Assembly (NCBI GenBank): GCA_963942565.1
Contig: OZ012685.1
Location: forward strand, 3,200,974 to 3,264,973
DNA: 64,000 bases
From: Maea johnstoni
Lineage: Eukaryota > Annelida > Polychaeta > Spionida > Magelonidae
Reading direction: 5' to 3'
Both the position numbers and the translations under genes were made by a program. Below are positions 24,051 through 35,914 of the stretch, piece by piece. The notes beneath the pieces were generated by a model. The model saw only the letters and a program-made list of their open reading frames with translations, was not told the DNA's origin and did not search any database. How positions within the stretch are numbered: position 1 is the first letter of the stretch; every line of letters begins with the position of its first letter.

Positions 24051-24440
24051 CCTTTGCCAATGAAATGGTATTCAGGAGGAAAATCCTCTAATCATGTGAA
24101 TTAGAGGCGACTGGTTAGTATGCGCTTGCTACTGTCGCTGTGTGAGACGTGCCCTAGCCGAGACACGCAATCCAGATAAGCCAAATCTCAAGCAGCGAGG
24201 TAAAAGGAGCAACAGGGGGAGGAATAAAGGGGGTTATTGTGGCTAAATGACAGCCAATGATTCCTACAATTCCTCCATTAACCAACACAAGTAACCATAA
24301 TTAATAAGCAGACGCCCACGGCCTTCCATTTCACCAAGAGGGAATCTGCTTTTCAGTGCCTAGCATTCTTTGGCGCTTCAATTTCAACAAGATCCTATCT
24401 GTCCAAAGCAAATTATTTTCTGGGGAGACAGAGTGATTTG
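24050..24440. promoter_or_regulatory. GC-richer island, candidate cis-regulatory element
   Basis: Repeat-free block with AGATAAGCC, GGAATAAAGG, CAGCCAATGA, CCATAATTAATAAGC and GACGCCCACGG, i.e. GATA-, CCAAT- and homeodomain-like cores. Non-coding. Function is inferred. Confidence 0.4.
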
Positions 24441-24577
24441 TGTCATATTTTATCACCCCTCACCCACATGTATGCCATAGACAAGGTTCCATTACCATGC
24501 TGATCTGTGGCTCCTGTGGGCTGAGAATATGAATCGTGACTGCTTCATCTCTAACCAATATATGTCTTCTGTGACCA

Positions 24578-24808
24578 TTAACCTATTTATCCTCAACGTA
24601 ACCAAACACAGCCTGATAATGTTGATAAAGTCTGGCAGGCTTAAGCATAATTGGAAAAATATTTGAATGAAAAATGTTTATAAGAACGTAACCAAAAATT
24701 ATCCCTCAACTATTTTGTGAAATCATTCTTAGTTTTCATGTTACTGTCAAAATTATCAAAGATCCTTACGACACATTTAAGAGTAGCGCTTAAGCATTAT
24801 TGGGTTAA
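24578..24808 (+). mobile_element. Family A MITE, full length (231 bp)
   Basis: TTAACCTATTTATCC to GCATTATTGGGTTAA, TTAA intact on both sides. Confidence 0.85.
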
Positions 24809-24834
24809 AGCAGCCCAGGTATCTTCTGCAGAGA

Positions 24835-25002
24835 GGCTTATTTGGATTTTTTGGAGGAAGAAATGTTGACCAAAATACAACCAACAACACTCCTTAAATC
24901 ATTTTGTGCATCTGTGGTTGATTTCAAAGTCATTTCATTTTCAATAGCATCATAGATACAGACGACAGTTGTCAGGATAACCTGTAAACATGAATGGGTT
25001 AA
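24835..25002 (+). mobile_element. Family A MITE lacking the left end
   Basis: Begins within the centre (GAAGAAATGTTGACC) and ends at CATGAATGGGTTAA. Its terminal TTAA (24999-25002) is shared with the next copy. Confidence 0.75.
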
Positions 25003-25190
25003 CCCATTAATGCTTGCTGATCTCATTGACAAAAGTGATGTCTGAACCTTAGATATTTATTGAAATAACTTTGAAATTAATCATCAATTTACAAAATATT
25101 GGAAGGAGAGTTGTGGGTTGGATTTTGATTAACATTTCTCCTTCAAATATTTTTAGAAAAAGATTTATATGAGAGATATCATTCCCTTGG
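24999..25190 (-). mobile_element. Family A MITE lacking the right end
   Basis: Starts TTAACCCATTAATGC from the shared TTAA. The minus-type arm is followed by ATTGGAAGGAGAGTTGTGGG and AACATTTCTCCTTCAAATAT. The junction reads AATGGGTTAACCCATT. Confidence 0.75.
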
Positions 25191-25194
25191 TCTT

Positions 25195-25715
25195 CTTCTA
25201 GTACTCACCATTCTTGATTCATCTTATTTCCATATTGAAGTGATACACAAAACCATACATACCTAAAAATAGAAAGAAAAAAGTTCTTAAAATTGGTAAA
25301 TATTTCATTATTTACAATTAATAAAACAATCAGAAACATATACTTATTGAGACCCTTTGTCAACCCTGAGGGAGGGAGGCCCATTACTAACTTGTAAAAT
25401 AGGATTCCTCTTATTTGCAAATACCAGAATTCCCACAGGTTCACAAGCAGATATTGTTATCAGATTGATCAAAGAATTATCATTTTCCAGAGAGCACATC
25501 ATACTGTATCGATCAATGTCCTATAAATGATATTAGCATGCACACAAAATAAAAATACATATCAATCTATTAGTCAAGCGTCAAGCACATGAACAATTCA
25601 TTAATACTACCAGTAGATAACCCTGAGAGACTGCAGGTTTCCGAGGTATATATTCTTTAGCAATATTATTTTTGTACCGCTAACCCGCCCCCCTCCTAGT
25701 CTACCTAATAGTTAT
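25195..25715. other. AT-rich spacer
   Basis: Nothing recognised. Confidence 0.5.
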
Positions 25716-25719
25716 TACA

Positions 25720-25990
25720 AAGGTGTATCACTAATTGCCATTAGAGTGGCACCAAGCCCCTCGTGCCGTAAATCATCGCGTTGCTGAAAACCAAGTAGCG
25801 CTGCGATGAAAACCAGCCTGATGATGAAAGAGAGAGGGGCGAAACCAAATCTCCAATCTGTCTATAAAGCAATTACGGGCGTACGGCATATGCCATAAGC
25901 CAGCGGCACTTGCCACGGCCATCAAATCAATGGCCCCAATATTACAAATGTAAATCCCACCGACGACCCCAACAATCTTTCCAATTTCTA
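25720..25990. promoter_or_regulatory. GC-richer island, candidate cis-regulatory element
   Basis: Contains AATCATCGCGTTGCTG, TATAAAGCAATTACGGGCG, a GGCATATGCC palindrome and ATCAAATCAATGGCCCC. Repeat-free and non-coding. Confidence 0.4.
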
Positions 25991-26220
25991 CTATTCCTTG
26001 TGGGCCAGGTGAATGATTTAAATCTTTCTAGCAGTAGGACGAAATAATGCTGATGCATTGCATACATGATCAAAATACAATATCAAGAATATGATTTTTT
26101 TATAGAAAATGATATCATGAATTGTTATCATGTATGTGTAAAATATAATAAAGATCATTTACAAATTAGTTCCCAGATCAGAATGCTTATCTGGATGTAA
26201 ATAGGTTAAAACATGATCCT

Positions 26221-26440
26221 CTAACTCAGTCATGCCTTTACCACCCAAAACACCTAAATTCCTTGAGATATCTCTCTAACATAAGCAATTTTCAGAAAGT
26301 ATTTGAAGGAGAAATGTTGATTTAACTCCAACCCACAACTCTCTTTCAAATACACTGTCAATCTATATTAATTGTTTTCAAAAGTGCAATAGGTCAAGAA
26401 GGCATTTTTCAAGGAGATCTCCAATCATGAATGCGTTTAA
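26221..26440 (+). mobile_element. Family A MITE, full length (220 bp)
   Basis: CTAACTCAGTCATGCC to CATGAATGCGTTTAA. Central TATTTGAAGGAGAAATGTTG and AACTCTCTTTCAAATAC. Confidence 0.82.
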
Positions 26441-26444
26441 ATGC

Positions 26445-27325
26445 TAACTTAGTTAAATAAGGCAGGATATTGAGTTATATCTTCCATTTGAAATCTATCA
26501 TTGAAATGCATGACACACAACGTGCACGGAACTGTTTATTACCAAGCTCACATGATAATAATTCATGATCCAGGGGGATTATTATTATATCTCCACCAAT
26601 GTTATGACACGTCATGCACTCTTGTCAAATAGCTTGCTCTCATTACATAATATACTAGCAGGGATGCATGTATATACAATATATGATCATTATATAATGA
26701 GGGGCCTATTGTTTTCTATTGTTTTGTTATGTTCAGTTCCCAGAGCACATGCTATACTCCAATAAAGTCAGCCATGCTTCATAAATATTGAGTTGTCAGG
26801 GAAATGTTAACAGCTAGCCAGTGCTGAAACAAAGTTCACTGGATCAGAAAAAACTCCAGCCTTTAAACCTCCCCTCACGCTAAATATGCACTAATTACAT
26901 TAGTGACGATCAGGTTTAAAGCCTGGGATTTCCTATTGTCTTCTGTCACGCCAGAAAGAGAATGCCATCAGGAACACACTTGACACCTTTTGCTCTACAA
27001 CCCTGGGGGGTTGATCCCAATGCCAACTCTGAAGGGTGCAGCCCCATGCTATACCGAACTCATGAACACGCACCCATCAACACGGCACACCTTGCAAAGT
27101 TCTACAACCCCTGCAGGGTTCATCCTGATGCTGCCTAGATGCCTAATCACGCTAATGCCGCCTCTAGACTCCTGTCCTACCCTACAAAACATACCACACC
27201 TAGTAATTACCACAAAGAATTTAACATTGTAAAGCTAGTCTTGGGCTCCAGCAGTGAAAATAGCAACATCATGCAATCAGGTCCCCCAGGCACACATTCA
27301 ATGCATTACTTGACTTGGCTATCTG
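26445..27325. other. Spacer
   Basis: No gene or repeat recognised. The 80-codon frame at 26990-27232 is unremarkable. Confidence 0.5.
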
Positions 27326-27327
27326 GT

Positions 27328-27416
27328 TATCATTGTCATAATTATCATTATTATCATTATTATTATTATCATTATTATTATTATTATTACTATTATTATT
27401 ATTATCATTATTATTA

Positions 27417-27466
<50 letters not shown>

Positions 27467-27482
27467 TTTATTATAATTATCA

Positions 27483-27513
<31 letters not shown>

Positions 27514-27715
27514 TATTACTATTATTGTTATCATCATCATCATCATCATCATCATTATTATTATTATCATTAGTACTATAAAATTACTTTCATCATCATC
27601 ATCATCATCATCATTTTCGTCATCATCATTGTTATTATCATTATTATCATCATCATCCTCATCATCAGCGTCATTGCCACTATCATCATCATTATCATTG
27701 TTACCATTATTATTC
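27328..27715. repeat. (ATT)n/(ATC)n trinucleotide microsatellite
   Basis: Roughly 200 bp dominated by ATT then about 180 bp dominated by ATC with CGT and GTT interruptions. Poly-Tyr/His and poly-Ile/Met frames across it are artefacts. Confidence 0.97.
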
Positions 27716-27889
27716 TAATAAGCAGAAATGAGTAAACCTGCTGAGTTGACCTTTCAGACCTCCTACTATAAATATTAGTACTTCCCATTCAGGGTCCAGT
27801 GTGGCCATTATTGACTGCTGTGCACTGACCCATAGGTTTGATTTCCTATACGGCGAGACACGGCCTGCCGAAACACAACCACCGACCGC

Positions 27890-28220
27890 ATAACAACACA
27901 AAAATCAATTCCTCCTCCTGATCAGCTGATGTTTCCCGAGCAAGACAGCGTCAACTCCCCATTTATTCACAACTGATTTCATAATGCGTCTTCATCATTT
28001 TCTCGTTGGAAGGACAAGAGCGATATGAAATTGACGACGAGTTATGTTTGAAATCCTCAACAAGATGGAAATATGCTTTTAACATGTTTTTCATCAAGAA
28101 CACGCGAAATAGACGTCACAGCTGCAGAGGAGATTTGATATCATTATAGAGGAAACGAGAGGCGTTATTCGTCATCCCTGAATCAGTGTAAATTACCACA
28201 GTGCTATATGCAGCACTTGC
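27890..28220. promoter_or_regulatory. GC-richer island, candidate cis-regulatory element
   Basis: Has TGATCAGCTGATG near 27920, ATTTATTCACAACTG, and AGACGTCACAGCTGCAG (CRE-like next to an E-box) near 28112. Repeat-free and non-coding. Confidence 0.38.
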
Positions 28221-28224
28221 ATGG

Positions 28225-28685
28225 CTTTTGTCAGGAGATTACCACATGTATCAGTAAATGATACATTGGGGATTCAAGTCGTTTCGACAAACCCACCTTT
28301 ACCAATCAAAATGGTGATTTTCGCGCTAACAATTGTCACTTTTCTTTAGTTTTGTTGAAACCAAAAGAGGTAGATTTATTTCTGTTAAAACTAACCCACT
28401 CATATAGAACTAAACTCTTCAGAGAAATCCTGGTCCTGCTCCTTGATATATCATATAATAGGATTACACTGAATACCAGGGATTAAAGCATCAAAGTTGT
28501 GTAAGATCAGTGAACATTCTGAATAGCATAGTGATGTAAGTGCAACTGTGCACCTGGTGGCCTGAAATGGACCAGTGTCAGAACTCAGCAGAATGCAGCT
28601 CACTGTTTCTCTCTATCATGTTATTAGCTATGGTAAGAATTTAGAAACATCAAGCAAAAGAAGCCTTCGAAAAACAGCCCAGCTG
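28225..28685. other. Spacer
   Basis: GAGGTAGATTTATTTCTGTT near 28369 weakly resembles the family D interior. Otherwise nothing. Confidence 0.4.
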
Positions 28686-28689
28686 CACA

Positions 28690-28917
28690 TCCTTTCTAAT
28701 GCCTGTAACGCCCAAAACTGCCTGACTATTTTGGTGATATATTTGTAACAAAAGCAATTTTCATTAAATATTAAGTAATGTTGATCAAAATCCAACATAA
28801 TAACAAATCTCATTTAAACAGTTTGCAAATTCATGATGAATTCATGATGTTATTTTTAAAAGTATAGAAGGTCCCAACAATACTCAACAAAGAAATCTCC
28901 AGACATGAATGGGTTAC
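28690..28917 (+). mobile_element. Family A MITE
   Basis: Left end eroded (CTAATGCCTGTAACGCCC), right end ACATGAATGGGTTAC. AAAACTGCCTGACTATTTTG and AAAAGTATAGAAGGTCC match the family order. Confidence 0.8.
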
Positions 28918-28919
28918 AG

Positions 28920-29475
28920 CCTCCTACCTGTTAGCTACCTGGAGTCATCTGAGCAGAAATGATTCCTGAATTGAAAGGTCTCCATCTGTTGCACATGTAA
29001 CATAGCTTAATGCACTAATAGAGCATGGAACACGTCAAATACAAATCGATAGTGATCCTCAACATATACTCTAGCTACAATCATTCAACTAGACTTATAA
29101 GGCTTGGCTATAGACTTTAAAATCTCGACATCCTATATGGATAATCAGAAAAGAATGGGCGTGATGGTTGTGGCAATTTTTAAGATAGGGTGTAGCTATT
29201 TAAATTGTTGCAGTCTTTGAAGTCACTTACAAATTCTAAATTACTCCAATGGAAGAAAAACATGTCCTAGAAAGAGAACAATACTTTTAAGTTAATTCAT
29301 TGTTTAACTAAACAGGGCCAGGTTACCTGAAACACAATTTGTTTTTTGTGGAATTCTCTGGACGGTCTGTCTCCTAATGAGTTTATCCACAACTCGATGA
29401 ATTGCTAATTAAACATCCACACTCAGGGGTGAAGCACTAATTGCATGAGAAGAGAGAAAATTAAGGAAGGGATTG
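28920..29475. other. AT-rich spacer
   Basis: Nothing recognised. Confidence 0.5.
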
Positions 29476-29479
29476 GGAG

Positions 29480-29709
29480 TTAACCCATTCACACCCAGAA
29501 CGGCAAAAACAGGCCTGACAATTTTGGTATTACTTTCTTACGAAAGCACTTTTTGCAAAATATGTCAAAGAGAAATGTTAACCAGAAGTCAAACAACAAC
29601 TCTCCTTCAACTAGTTAGTGAACTTTTGCTTAATTCCCTTGTTATTCTCAAAAGTATGAAAGTAGCAAACAATACTTTCTGGAGGAACTCTTGAGTGTGA
29701 ATGGGTTAA
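29480..29709 (+). mobile_element. Family A MITE, full length (230 bp)
   Basis: TTAACCCATTCACACCC to GTGTGAATGGGTTAA with intact TTAA on both sides. The GTGTGAATGGG end is a perfect complement of CCCATTCACAC. A 73-codon frame inside is not shared by other copies. Confidence 0.92.
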
Positions 29710-29908
29710 TCACGAACTAGAGCCAATTTACGCGGCACACTATCACATCAGGGAATCCCTTTACTCAACAGGCAGATTGCTTTTGTTGACTGATACCTCC
29801 CCTTTAACCCTTTCTTGCTCAGAGTTCATATAGACAAACATCCTCTGGATCTCTGATACCTTTATGAATAACTCACAAATTAAAATAGTTGACAGGAATA
29901 AAATTATT

Positions 29909-29972
29909 TCTAAGAGTTTCCTAGGAAAATTCCTAGATCTCTAAGGAAGACCGAGCTAATTTGATAAGGGTT
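29909..29972. mobile_element. Family B MITE, partial
   Basis: GTTTCCTAGGAAAATTCC, CTCTAAGGAAGACCGAGCT and a right end AATTTGATAAGGGTT. Confidence 0.65.
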
Positions 29973-29993
29973 GGCCTAATAGGCCTGCATTGC

Positions 29994-30096
29994 TACCCTT
30001 ACCAAATGAAGCTTTGAATACCAAGTTGTTTCTAGGATTTTCCTAGGAAAAATCCCGGATTCTCTTAGGAAGTCTCAGCTACATTTAGAAAGGGTA
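29994..30096. mobile_element. Family B foldback MITE, reference copy
   Basis: CCCTTACCAAATGAAGCT at the left and CAGCTACATTTAGAAAGGG at the right, flanked by TA on both sides. The centre is TTTTCCTAGGAAAA. About 100 bp in all, with only hairpin-forming sequence. Confidence 0.8.
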
Positions 30097-30099
30097 TAC

Positions 30100-30515
30100 C
30101 TGACAATGGGTAACTGTTACAATTGTATCAAGCTGCTGATTCTGATGACCTCAATGTCAATACAGCGATCGCAGAAAGCACGGCTCCCTCAACATGATCA
30201 ATACACAGTTTAAATAGCCTGACATCACTGCCGTATGAAATTACCACTGCACATACACAACAATTGGCATAGAGTAAGAGACCAGGTAGTCATAACTTAC
30301 TCTGGTGTTACCAAGGAGAGTAGGATTAATGGGCGCTATCTCACAAACTGCACATGTCTCAGGGAAAGGCATGTGCATTTAATAATATAGTTGTGAGGTA
30401 TCATGAAAAGGATATGCATTGTTCAGATTTTATCTAATTGGGAATCACTGCAAACCTACGAAAATACTTACAAGCTCCCTTTGGCTGACCCTCTATTCAC
30501 ACCCTTTACACCTGT
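30100..30515. other. Spacer
   Basis: Nothing recognised. Confidence 0.5.
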
Positions 30516-30519
30516 CTTT

Positions 30520-30712
<193 letters not shown>

Positions 30713-30714
30713 AC

Positions 30715-31025
30715 TATACCCAAGTGAGACTTAATATTCCCTCTTGCCTCACACCTCTGTTGAAAGGACGACCACATTGTGTTGTAATGGGGCCGCCATT
30801 GTTAGTCTACTACACAACTGAGAAAATCAATGGCCGAACCATTATTTTCCAATCATAAACTAGTGGCCTCCATTTTTTCCTATATTACGCAAATTCCCTT
30901 CATTTTAAGCAGGCGTTCTACTAACTGTTCCGGCAGTAGCAATAATAGATTCAGAAGAGGAATTTCGAACTTTTGTTTATCATCATTTTTCTGCTATATT
31001 TGAGCTAAGCAGTGACTACCAATTT
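30715..31025. other. Spacer
   Basis: Nothing recognised. Confidence 0.5.
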
Positions 31026-31026
31026 G

Positions 31027-31175
31027 TGAGTGGGGGAGGAAATATGCAAACCTAGTGAAAACCACCGGCTTAGCCAAAGTCATTTGTAACTTTCTTACAT
31101 GATCCAAATGGGGATTGATCTCGGCCAGTGGTGAGAGACAGCATATAAATGTAATTGATTGCCAAACCTCTGCCT
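31027..31175 (-). mobile_element. tRNA-SINE fragment, decayed
   Basis: Minus strand gives CCGAGATCAATCCCCATTTGG (B-box region), then AAGTTACAAATGACTTTGGC and GGTGGTTTTCACTAGG, the same body as 32175-32412. Confidence 0.55.
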
Positions 31176-31179
31176 TCCT

Positions 31180-32170
31180 ACAAATAACTCACAAGTAAAT
31201 AATTCAATCAATTTTGGATGCAAATTAAACCTCTACCCTCCTTTCAGTTCACCAGATGTTAAATTTTCCTAACACACCCATATAAGGTGTTTACTTAAAA
31301 ACAAACTAATTAGTATTAAGTCCTATATGAAAAGGCGAGGAGTTGAGGGTAGGCCACCAGATCAGAGGCCATTGAATGGCTGCTGCCAGAGCAATTTTTT
31401 GGCAATTGTAATATTTTGGGGTGTCCAACTTTTTAAATTTTTCACAGTTACATGTTTCTCTGGGGGAGAAAAACATTAGCTGTATCCTTAACCAATCAGC
31501 TTCATTATGACATCAATAACTCACTTGTTGCAGCTAGTGGGATGCCCCTGCCATGTTGAAAACACAGCCAAATGAAGGGACTTTTGCTGACTAATATTCA
31601 TGGCTGAACTAACATAACAGGAACTATGCTTGGGATTTAATTATCACTTTTATATCCTAGTCCGGAAAAAGATAATATTCCCTTCTGAGTTTCCCTACCA
31701 GTAAAGTAGGAGTGCAGCACTAATTACACTGCAGATGTTGAACAACAGCCGTAACACTCACGTTGCGCACTGGGTCTAATGTGGTAGCACTCCCCCTTAT
31801 CTAGCTCTCTGATTCAGCAAGGTTTTCCAACAGGCAACAATTGGTAACATTGTATCATAAGTCAGATCACAGGAGAGATGATTATATGGACAGGAAGTGC
31901 CAGAAGGGTCATGTGATCCGTCACTCCCTCCCTCACGCCACACGAGTCATAACAGTTCCCCTCCACACGCACAGAGTAACCTGACAAGCAACTCTTTACC
32001 CTGAACAGAATGTAGCTGAGACTTCCTAGAGAATCCTGGCAAGCAAGGCGTGGTCAATCCCCCCCCCACCCATCAGCAACAGGTGGGGTATTGATATCCT
32101 AATGAAGGAAATTCCGAGGAATTACACATTAAATTCTATTCTTGTGTTGGTAAGGGCAGTCTGCCTCCCA
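31180..32170. other. Spacer with a family E scrap
   Basis: GCAATTGTAATATTTTGGGG followed by TGTCC near 31396-31422 matches the interior of the family E element at 55838. The rest is unrecognised. Confidence 0.4.
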
Positions 32171-32174
32171 AGCC

Positions 32175-32412
32175 AAAATCTGCAAAGAATTTTGAATTTC
32201 GATTGGTGTTACACTTTTCTGCCATATTGCAGACTAGCCAGTTGAAAGTGGCAGAGCAAACCAAAGTATCCCACATACAAAAAAAACCCTCACCCCAAGT
32301 CACTGGCAACTTTTCCACATGCCCCTGCCAGGATTCAAAGACGGGCATTGAGAAGGGACCCCTAGCAGTCAGTGGCAATGCTTTATAGACCGCAAGGCCA
32401 TCAGGGCACACA
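32175..32412 (-). mobile_element. tRNA-derived SINE
   Basis: Read on the minus strand it starts GTGCCCTGATGGCCTTGCGG and has a B-box-like TCTTTGAATCC. GGCATGTGGAAAAGTTGCC, AGTGACTTGGGGTGAGGG, GGATACTTTGGTTTGCTC and CAACTGGCTAGTCTGC follow. The head is tRNA-like and the body is shared with 19325, 31027 and 38540. I cannot say which named SINE central domain it has. Confidence 0.6.
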
Positions 32413-32414
32413 CT

Positions 32415-32800
32415 ACTGCATGCTACAATCATCAGTGGTTCAAGATGCCTACAAATTTATTAGTTTTCATTAGCCCTGGCCAGGAGGGCTATCTTCGTTT
32501 TTCCATTTGGAAGAAGTAGCAAACCTTCAACATATACTGAAGAAATAAATATTTCATTTTCTTACACTCCCACATACATCCAGACCACGTGCTAGCAGCT
32601 AGTCCTCCATGACTTTCAGACATATATTTAGTTCCGAGAGGCAGCAGTGAAATATTCATCCTAACTGCTACCACTACCTCCTCCGCCTGGCTAACACCCC
32701 ACACGGCAACTCAAATATTGATGCTAGGAGTATAAGAACACTCCCACCAACATCCATTGGCAAAACTTGCCAGCATAAGGTCATGGCCAGGGGTTGACGG
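32415..32800. other. Spacer
   Basis: Nothing recognised. Confidence 0.5.
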
Positions 32801-32806
32801 ATAACC

Positions 32807-33000
32807 AGGGTCTTAGCCAGGATTTAGAAACTGGGTGCCCAGAATTGGCAATTCTAATATTTTTCAATAAAAATCATTTGTTTTGTTTTTGGGAAAAATC
32901 AGCCCTTCATATGTTTCTGTAATACTGCGTTCATTTGTGAGCTTTCTTCACAGAAAAGGGGTTTGCTTTGAACCCCTTGAAGCCATTCTTTATCGCCAAG
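32807..33000 (+). mobile_element. Family E, hAT-like element (left part)
   Basis: Left end AGGGTCTTAGCCAGGATTTA then GAAACTGGGTGCCCAGAATT, matching 55838. GGGGTTTGCTTTGAACCCC near 32960 is an internal palindrome. No matching right end was found, so it is probably truncated. Confidence 0.5.
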
Positions 33001-33040
33001 GTTGTTGCATCACATGGCAAGGATGCTGAGCAACGAGTTC

Positions 33041-33270
33041 TTAACCCATTCATGCCAGAAGCTCTACTTGAACAGTGTTGTCTGGACTTATCATACTTTT
33101 AAAAATAGCTTAAGAATAGAGCATTAATTTGCAAACTATTTGAAGGAAAGTTGTAAATAAAGATATGCTGAACAAATCTCCTTCAAATATTTGTCAATTA
33201 TTGCTTATGGGATAGAGATATCACCAAAATAGTCGGGCGATTTTGGCTGCTACAGGCGAGGATGGGTTAA
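33041..33270 (-). mobile_element. Family A MITE, full length (230 bp)
   Basis: TTAACCCATTCATGCC to GAGGATGGGTTAA, TTAA intact on both sides. Minus order: TGTCTGGACTTATCATACTT first, then ATTTGAAGGAAAGTTG / AATCTCCTTCAAATATTTG, then TTTTGGCTGCTACAGGC. Confidence 0.9.
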
Positions 33271-33274
33271 GTGC

Positions 33275-34635
33275 TTCCACGGCGAGCCTCTCCCGTGCTC
33301 TCCCTGACTGATATAAATAATAGAGGAGTTCCTGCGGGCCAGAGGAGGGCTAGGCAGAGTTCAAGTGGTTGCTAGGACCTCACTGCGCTTCCCTGCAAAT
33401 AATGATTTCCATGGTAGCAGGCATTCTGTGATCTATGCGAGGTGTCAACGCGACATCCCCACGCCTAAGAAAACAGGAAATTTCCAATTCCTAACACAGG
33501 AACCCAGTGAGAAGTTTGTAACTGATAGAGATGAACTAATCAAAATTCTAGAAGTCCAATTGCCAACTGCAGTTGGCTTCCGAATATATATAAATACTTT
33601 TACTTTCATTCAGGGATGGACTTGATGATCATTCAGTGGCATTTGTCCCTGAGCAAGTGATTTTGCAAACAGATGTTATTAGTGAATTGACAAATCAACA
33701 AATAACTGGATCAATTTAGGAATCTGTTGTCAGTTTTTTGGTGTTCTTTTCATCTGCCGCCTTTTTACATGATAGTGCATCAAAATGCACCTCAGAGCAC
33801 ATATTCTTCAAAGTTTTCCTTAGGAGCATACCTTGCTCTACATGGCATTTCGGTCTGAGGAAAAGTGTTGTTCCCAGATTCCTTCAGTGGCTCAGGGAAA
33901 TCAGCTCTGCAAGTTCCCTCACAGGACTTTGTGATCCAACAATTAGCAGAGTGTGTTTGTAGTCATGTGCTGCTGACTGTGTGGAGAAATTGCTTGTTCT
34001 CCTCATTAAACCTCAAGGCTGACGCTTCTCCCTGCTGACACACAGACACACAGACGCACATGCACTTACGCCTTCCCTCAAAAATAAGACAAGGGAGCCT
34101 ATTTGTTCCAATATTGTTGAAAAAGTTCAACATTATCCCCCAAGGAAATCATTTTCCTGGAGCAAGCACTTTAGTGAGAGAAAGGCCTCTTATCTGTAAG
34201 TGAATTAGCATATTGCTTCTAGCACTCATCTGTCTTTGCCCAGAGTAATGGTGGAGGCTAGGAGGAACGTCCCTCTACATTGGAACTCTTCAGAAATGGA
34301 GGGCTGAAATGGCTGCAGACATGGTAGTGGATATTTCAAGACAGAAAATGGTGTTATTTTGTTCCCAATGATGAAGAAAGAGGTCATGCCTTTATGAAAC
34401 TGGTAGATACATTTTTCATGAGTGAATATCAATTTTCCCCCGTTATGGTGGCTAAAAAAGAAGGAACTCCTCAATGTAAACAAATCCTAAATCATCCAAT
34501 CCAGAATCCATCCCCCGCCCCCAAGGATCGGGTCATCTTCCTTTTGGTTAATTTTTGATGAATATTTTCATTCTTATTGACATAGCACAAGATGTAAAAT
34601 GACACTAACACGCAGCACACTAAAAACCCTAGGCA
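33275..34635. other. Single-copy stretch
   Basis: Moderate GC in 33280-33480. Frames of 74-86 codons (33365-33625, 33738-33962, 34226-34483) have no recognisable product. No repeats. Confidence 0.45.
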
Positions 34636-34639
34636 TCTT

Positions 34640-34900
34640 CCTGATCCCTGCTATTGTATAATCCCTGCCTGCACAAACACAGCCACTAAAAGCCTTTTCC
34701 CCAGCCTGCTATAAGCACCTGTCCCCTGACGAGGATCAAGATTTCAATGACACGAGCAGCAGCACTGGCCAGGCTGAATCCCGCCACCCCGCCCGCCGCT
34801 ACTAAGTCTCATTTGCCATTCCTTTTCATCCTGGATATTTCAGGTTGCAGCACTTTTGAAGTTTCCCTGGCGCTGACACAGGAGTGAGTGGCAGGAAAGG
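34640..34900. promoter_or_regulatory. GC-richer island, candidate cis-regulatory element
   Basis: CACCCCGCCCGCC (GC-box-like) near 34785, CAGCAGCACTGG and CCTGGCGCTGACA in repeat-free sequence. Function is inferred only. Confidence 0.33.
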
Positions 34901-34904
34901 CTTA

Positions 34905-35165
34905 CAGGTAATATTGAATAAGCGCTGCAGAAACATCACCGCTCTCACTGGACACATGGGTCTGTGTATCAGAGACTCCTGAACAGCCATAAAGTGCTCT
35001 ACCAACAACATCTTTATGGATTAGGAATCCCTTTCATCTTTTATAGATTACAGGTATTCCTAAATATCCTTCCTCAAAGATAACATTTTTGCTCAAACTT
35101 CTTGTTTTTCTTCTGCTGCTATCTCTAGTTCATTTTATTATTTTATGCAATCCATATTGTTTTCC
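34905..35165. other. Spacer
   Basis: Nothing recognised. Confidence 0.5.
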
Positions 35166-35166
35166 T

Positions 35167-35201
35167 ATAATAATAACAATAATAATAATAATAATAATAA
35201 T

Positions 35202-35285
<84 letters not shown>

Positions 35286-35327
35286 TATAATAATAATAAT
35301 AATAATAATAATGACAATGATAATAAT

Positions 35328-35385
<58 letters not shown>

Positions 35386-35389
35386 TAAA

Positions 35390-35424
<35 letters not shown>

Positions 35425-35476
35425 TAATAACAGCAATAGTAATAATAATAATAATGATAATGATAATAATAATAAT
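35167..35476. repeat. (AAT)n trinucleotide microsatellite
   Basis: About 100 AAT units with few interruptions. Poly-Asn, Ile and Tyr frames are artefacts. Confidence 0.98.
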
Positions 35477-35479
35477 CTT

Positions 35480-35825
35480 TATTTCAAGCCCCTGCAGGAC
35501 CTGTCCTTGTGTACATAGTCTGAGTTGTCACCTGATTAGTGGCAGCAAATAAACTGATAGTGATCCGTCTAATTGTATCCTGCTTGTGGGGTTAATTTCC
35601 TATGTACACTTCATCTCCCTCATCAGGAAATAATTTGCACCTCATGAGCTAATTGCTTGACCCAAATACCAATGTTTTCTATAGATTGAATTAAAATAAT
35701 GGAAACATTAAATAATTTGTTTTCATTCAGCATAACATGAATATCAACTTCCATGCCGTTGCCAAAGTATTTAGGAGTACTTACAGATTAATTAAACAAG
35801 GGCAAAACTGAGGCATTGAATGTAT
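35480..35825. other. AT-rich spacer
   Basis: Nothing recognised. Confidence 0.5.
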
Positions 35826-35829
35826 CTGC

Positions 35830-35910
35830 GAATTACTAGGATATTATTAGGATTTTTTCAGGAAATCCTTGGATTTTCTTGGTATTCTATCCTTCACTTG
35901 GTAATACCAG
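35830..35910. mobile_element. Family B MITE, diverged
   Basis: ACTAGGATATTATTAGGATT, AGGAAATCCTTGGATTTTC and CACTTGGTAATACC. Confidence 0.5.
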
Positions 35911-35914
35911 GGTT

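Noticed and set aside
27139-27573. 144-codon Tyr/His-rich frame
   Set aside because: Translation of an ATT/ATC microsatellite.
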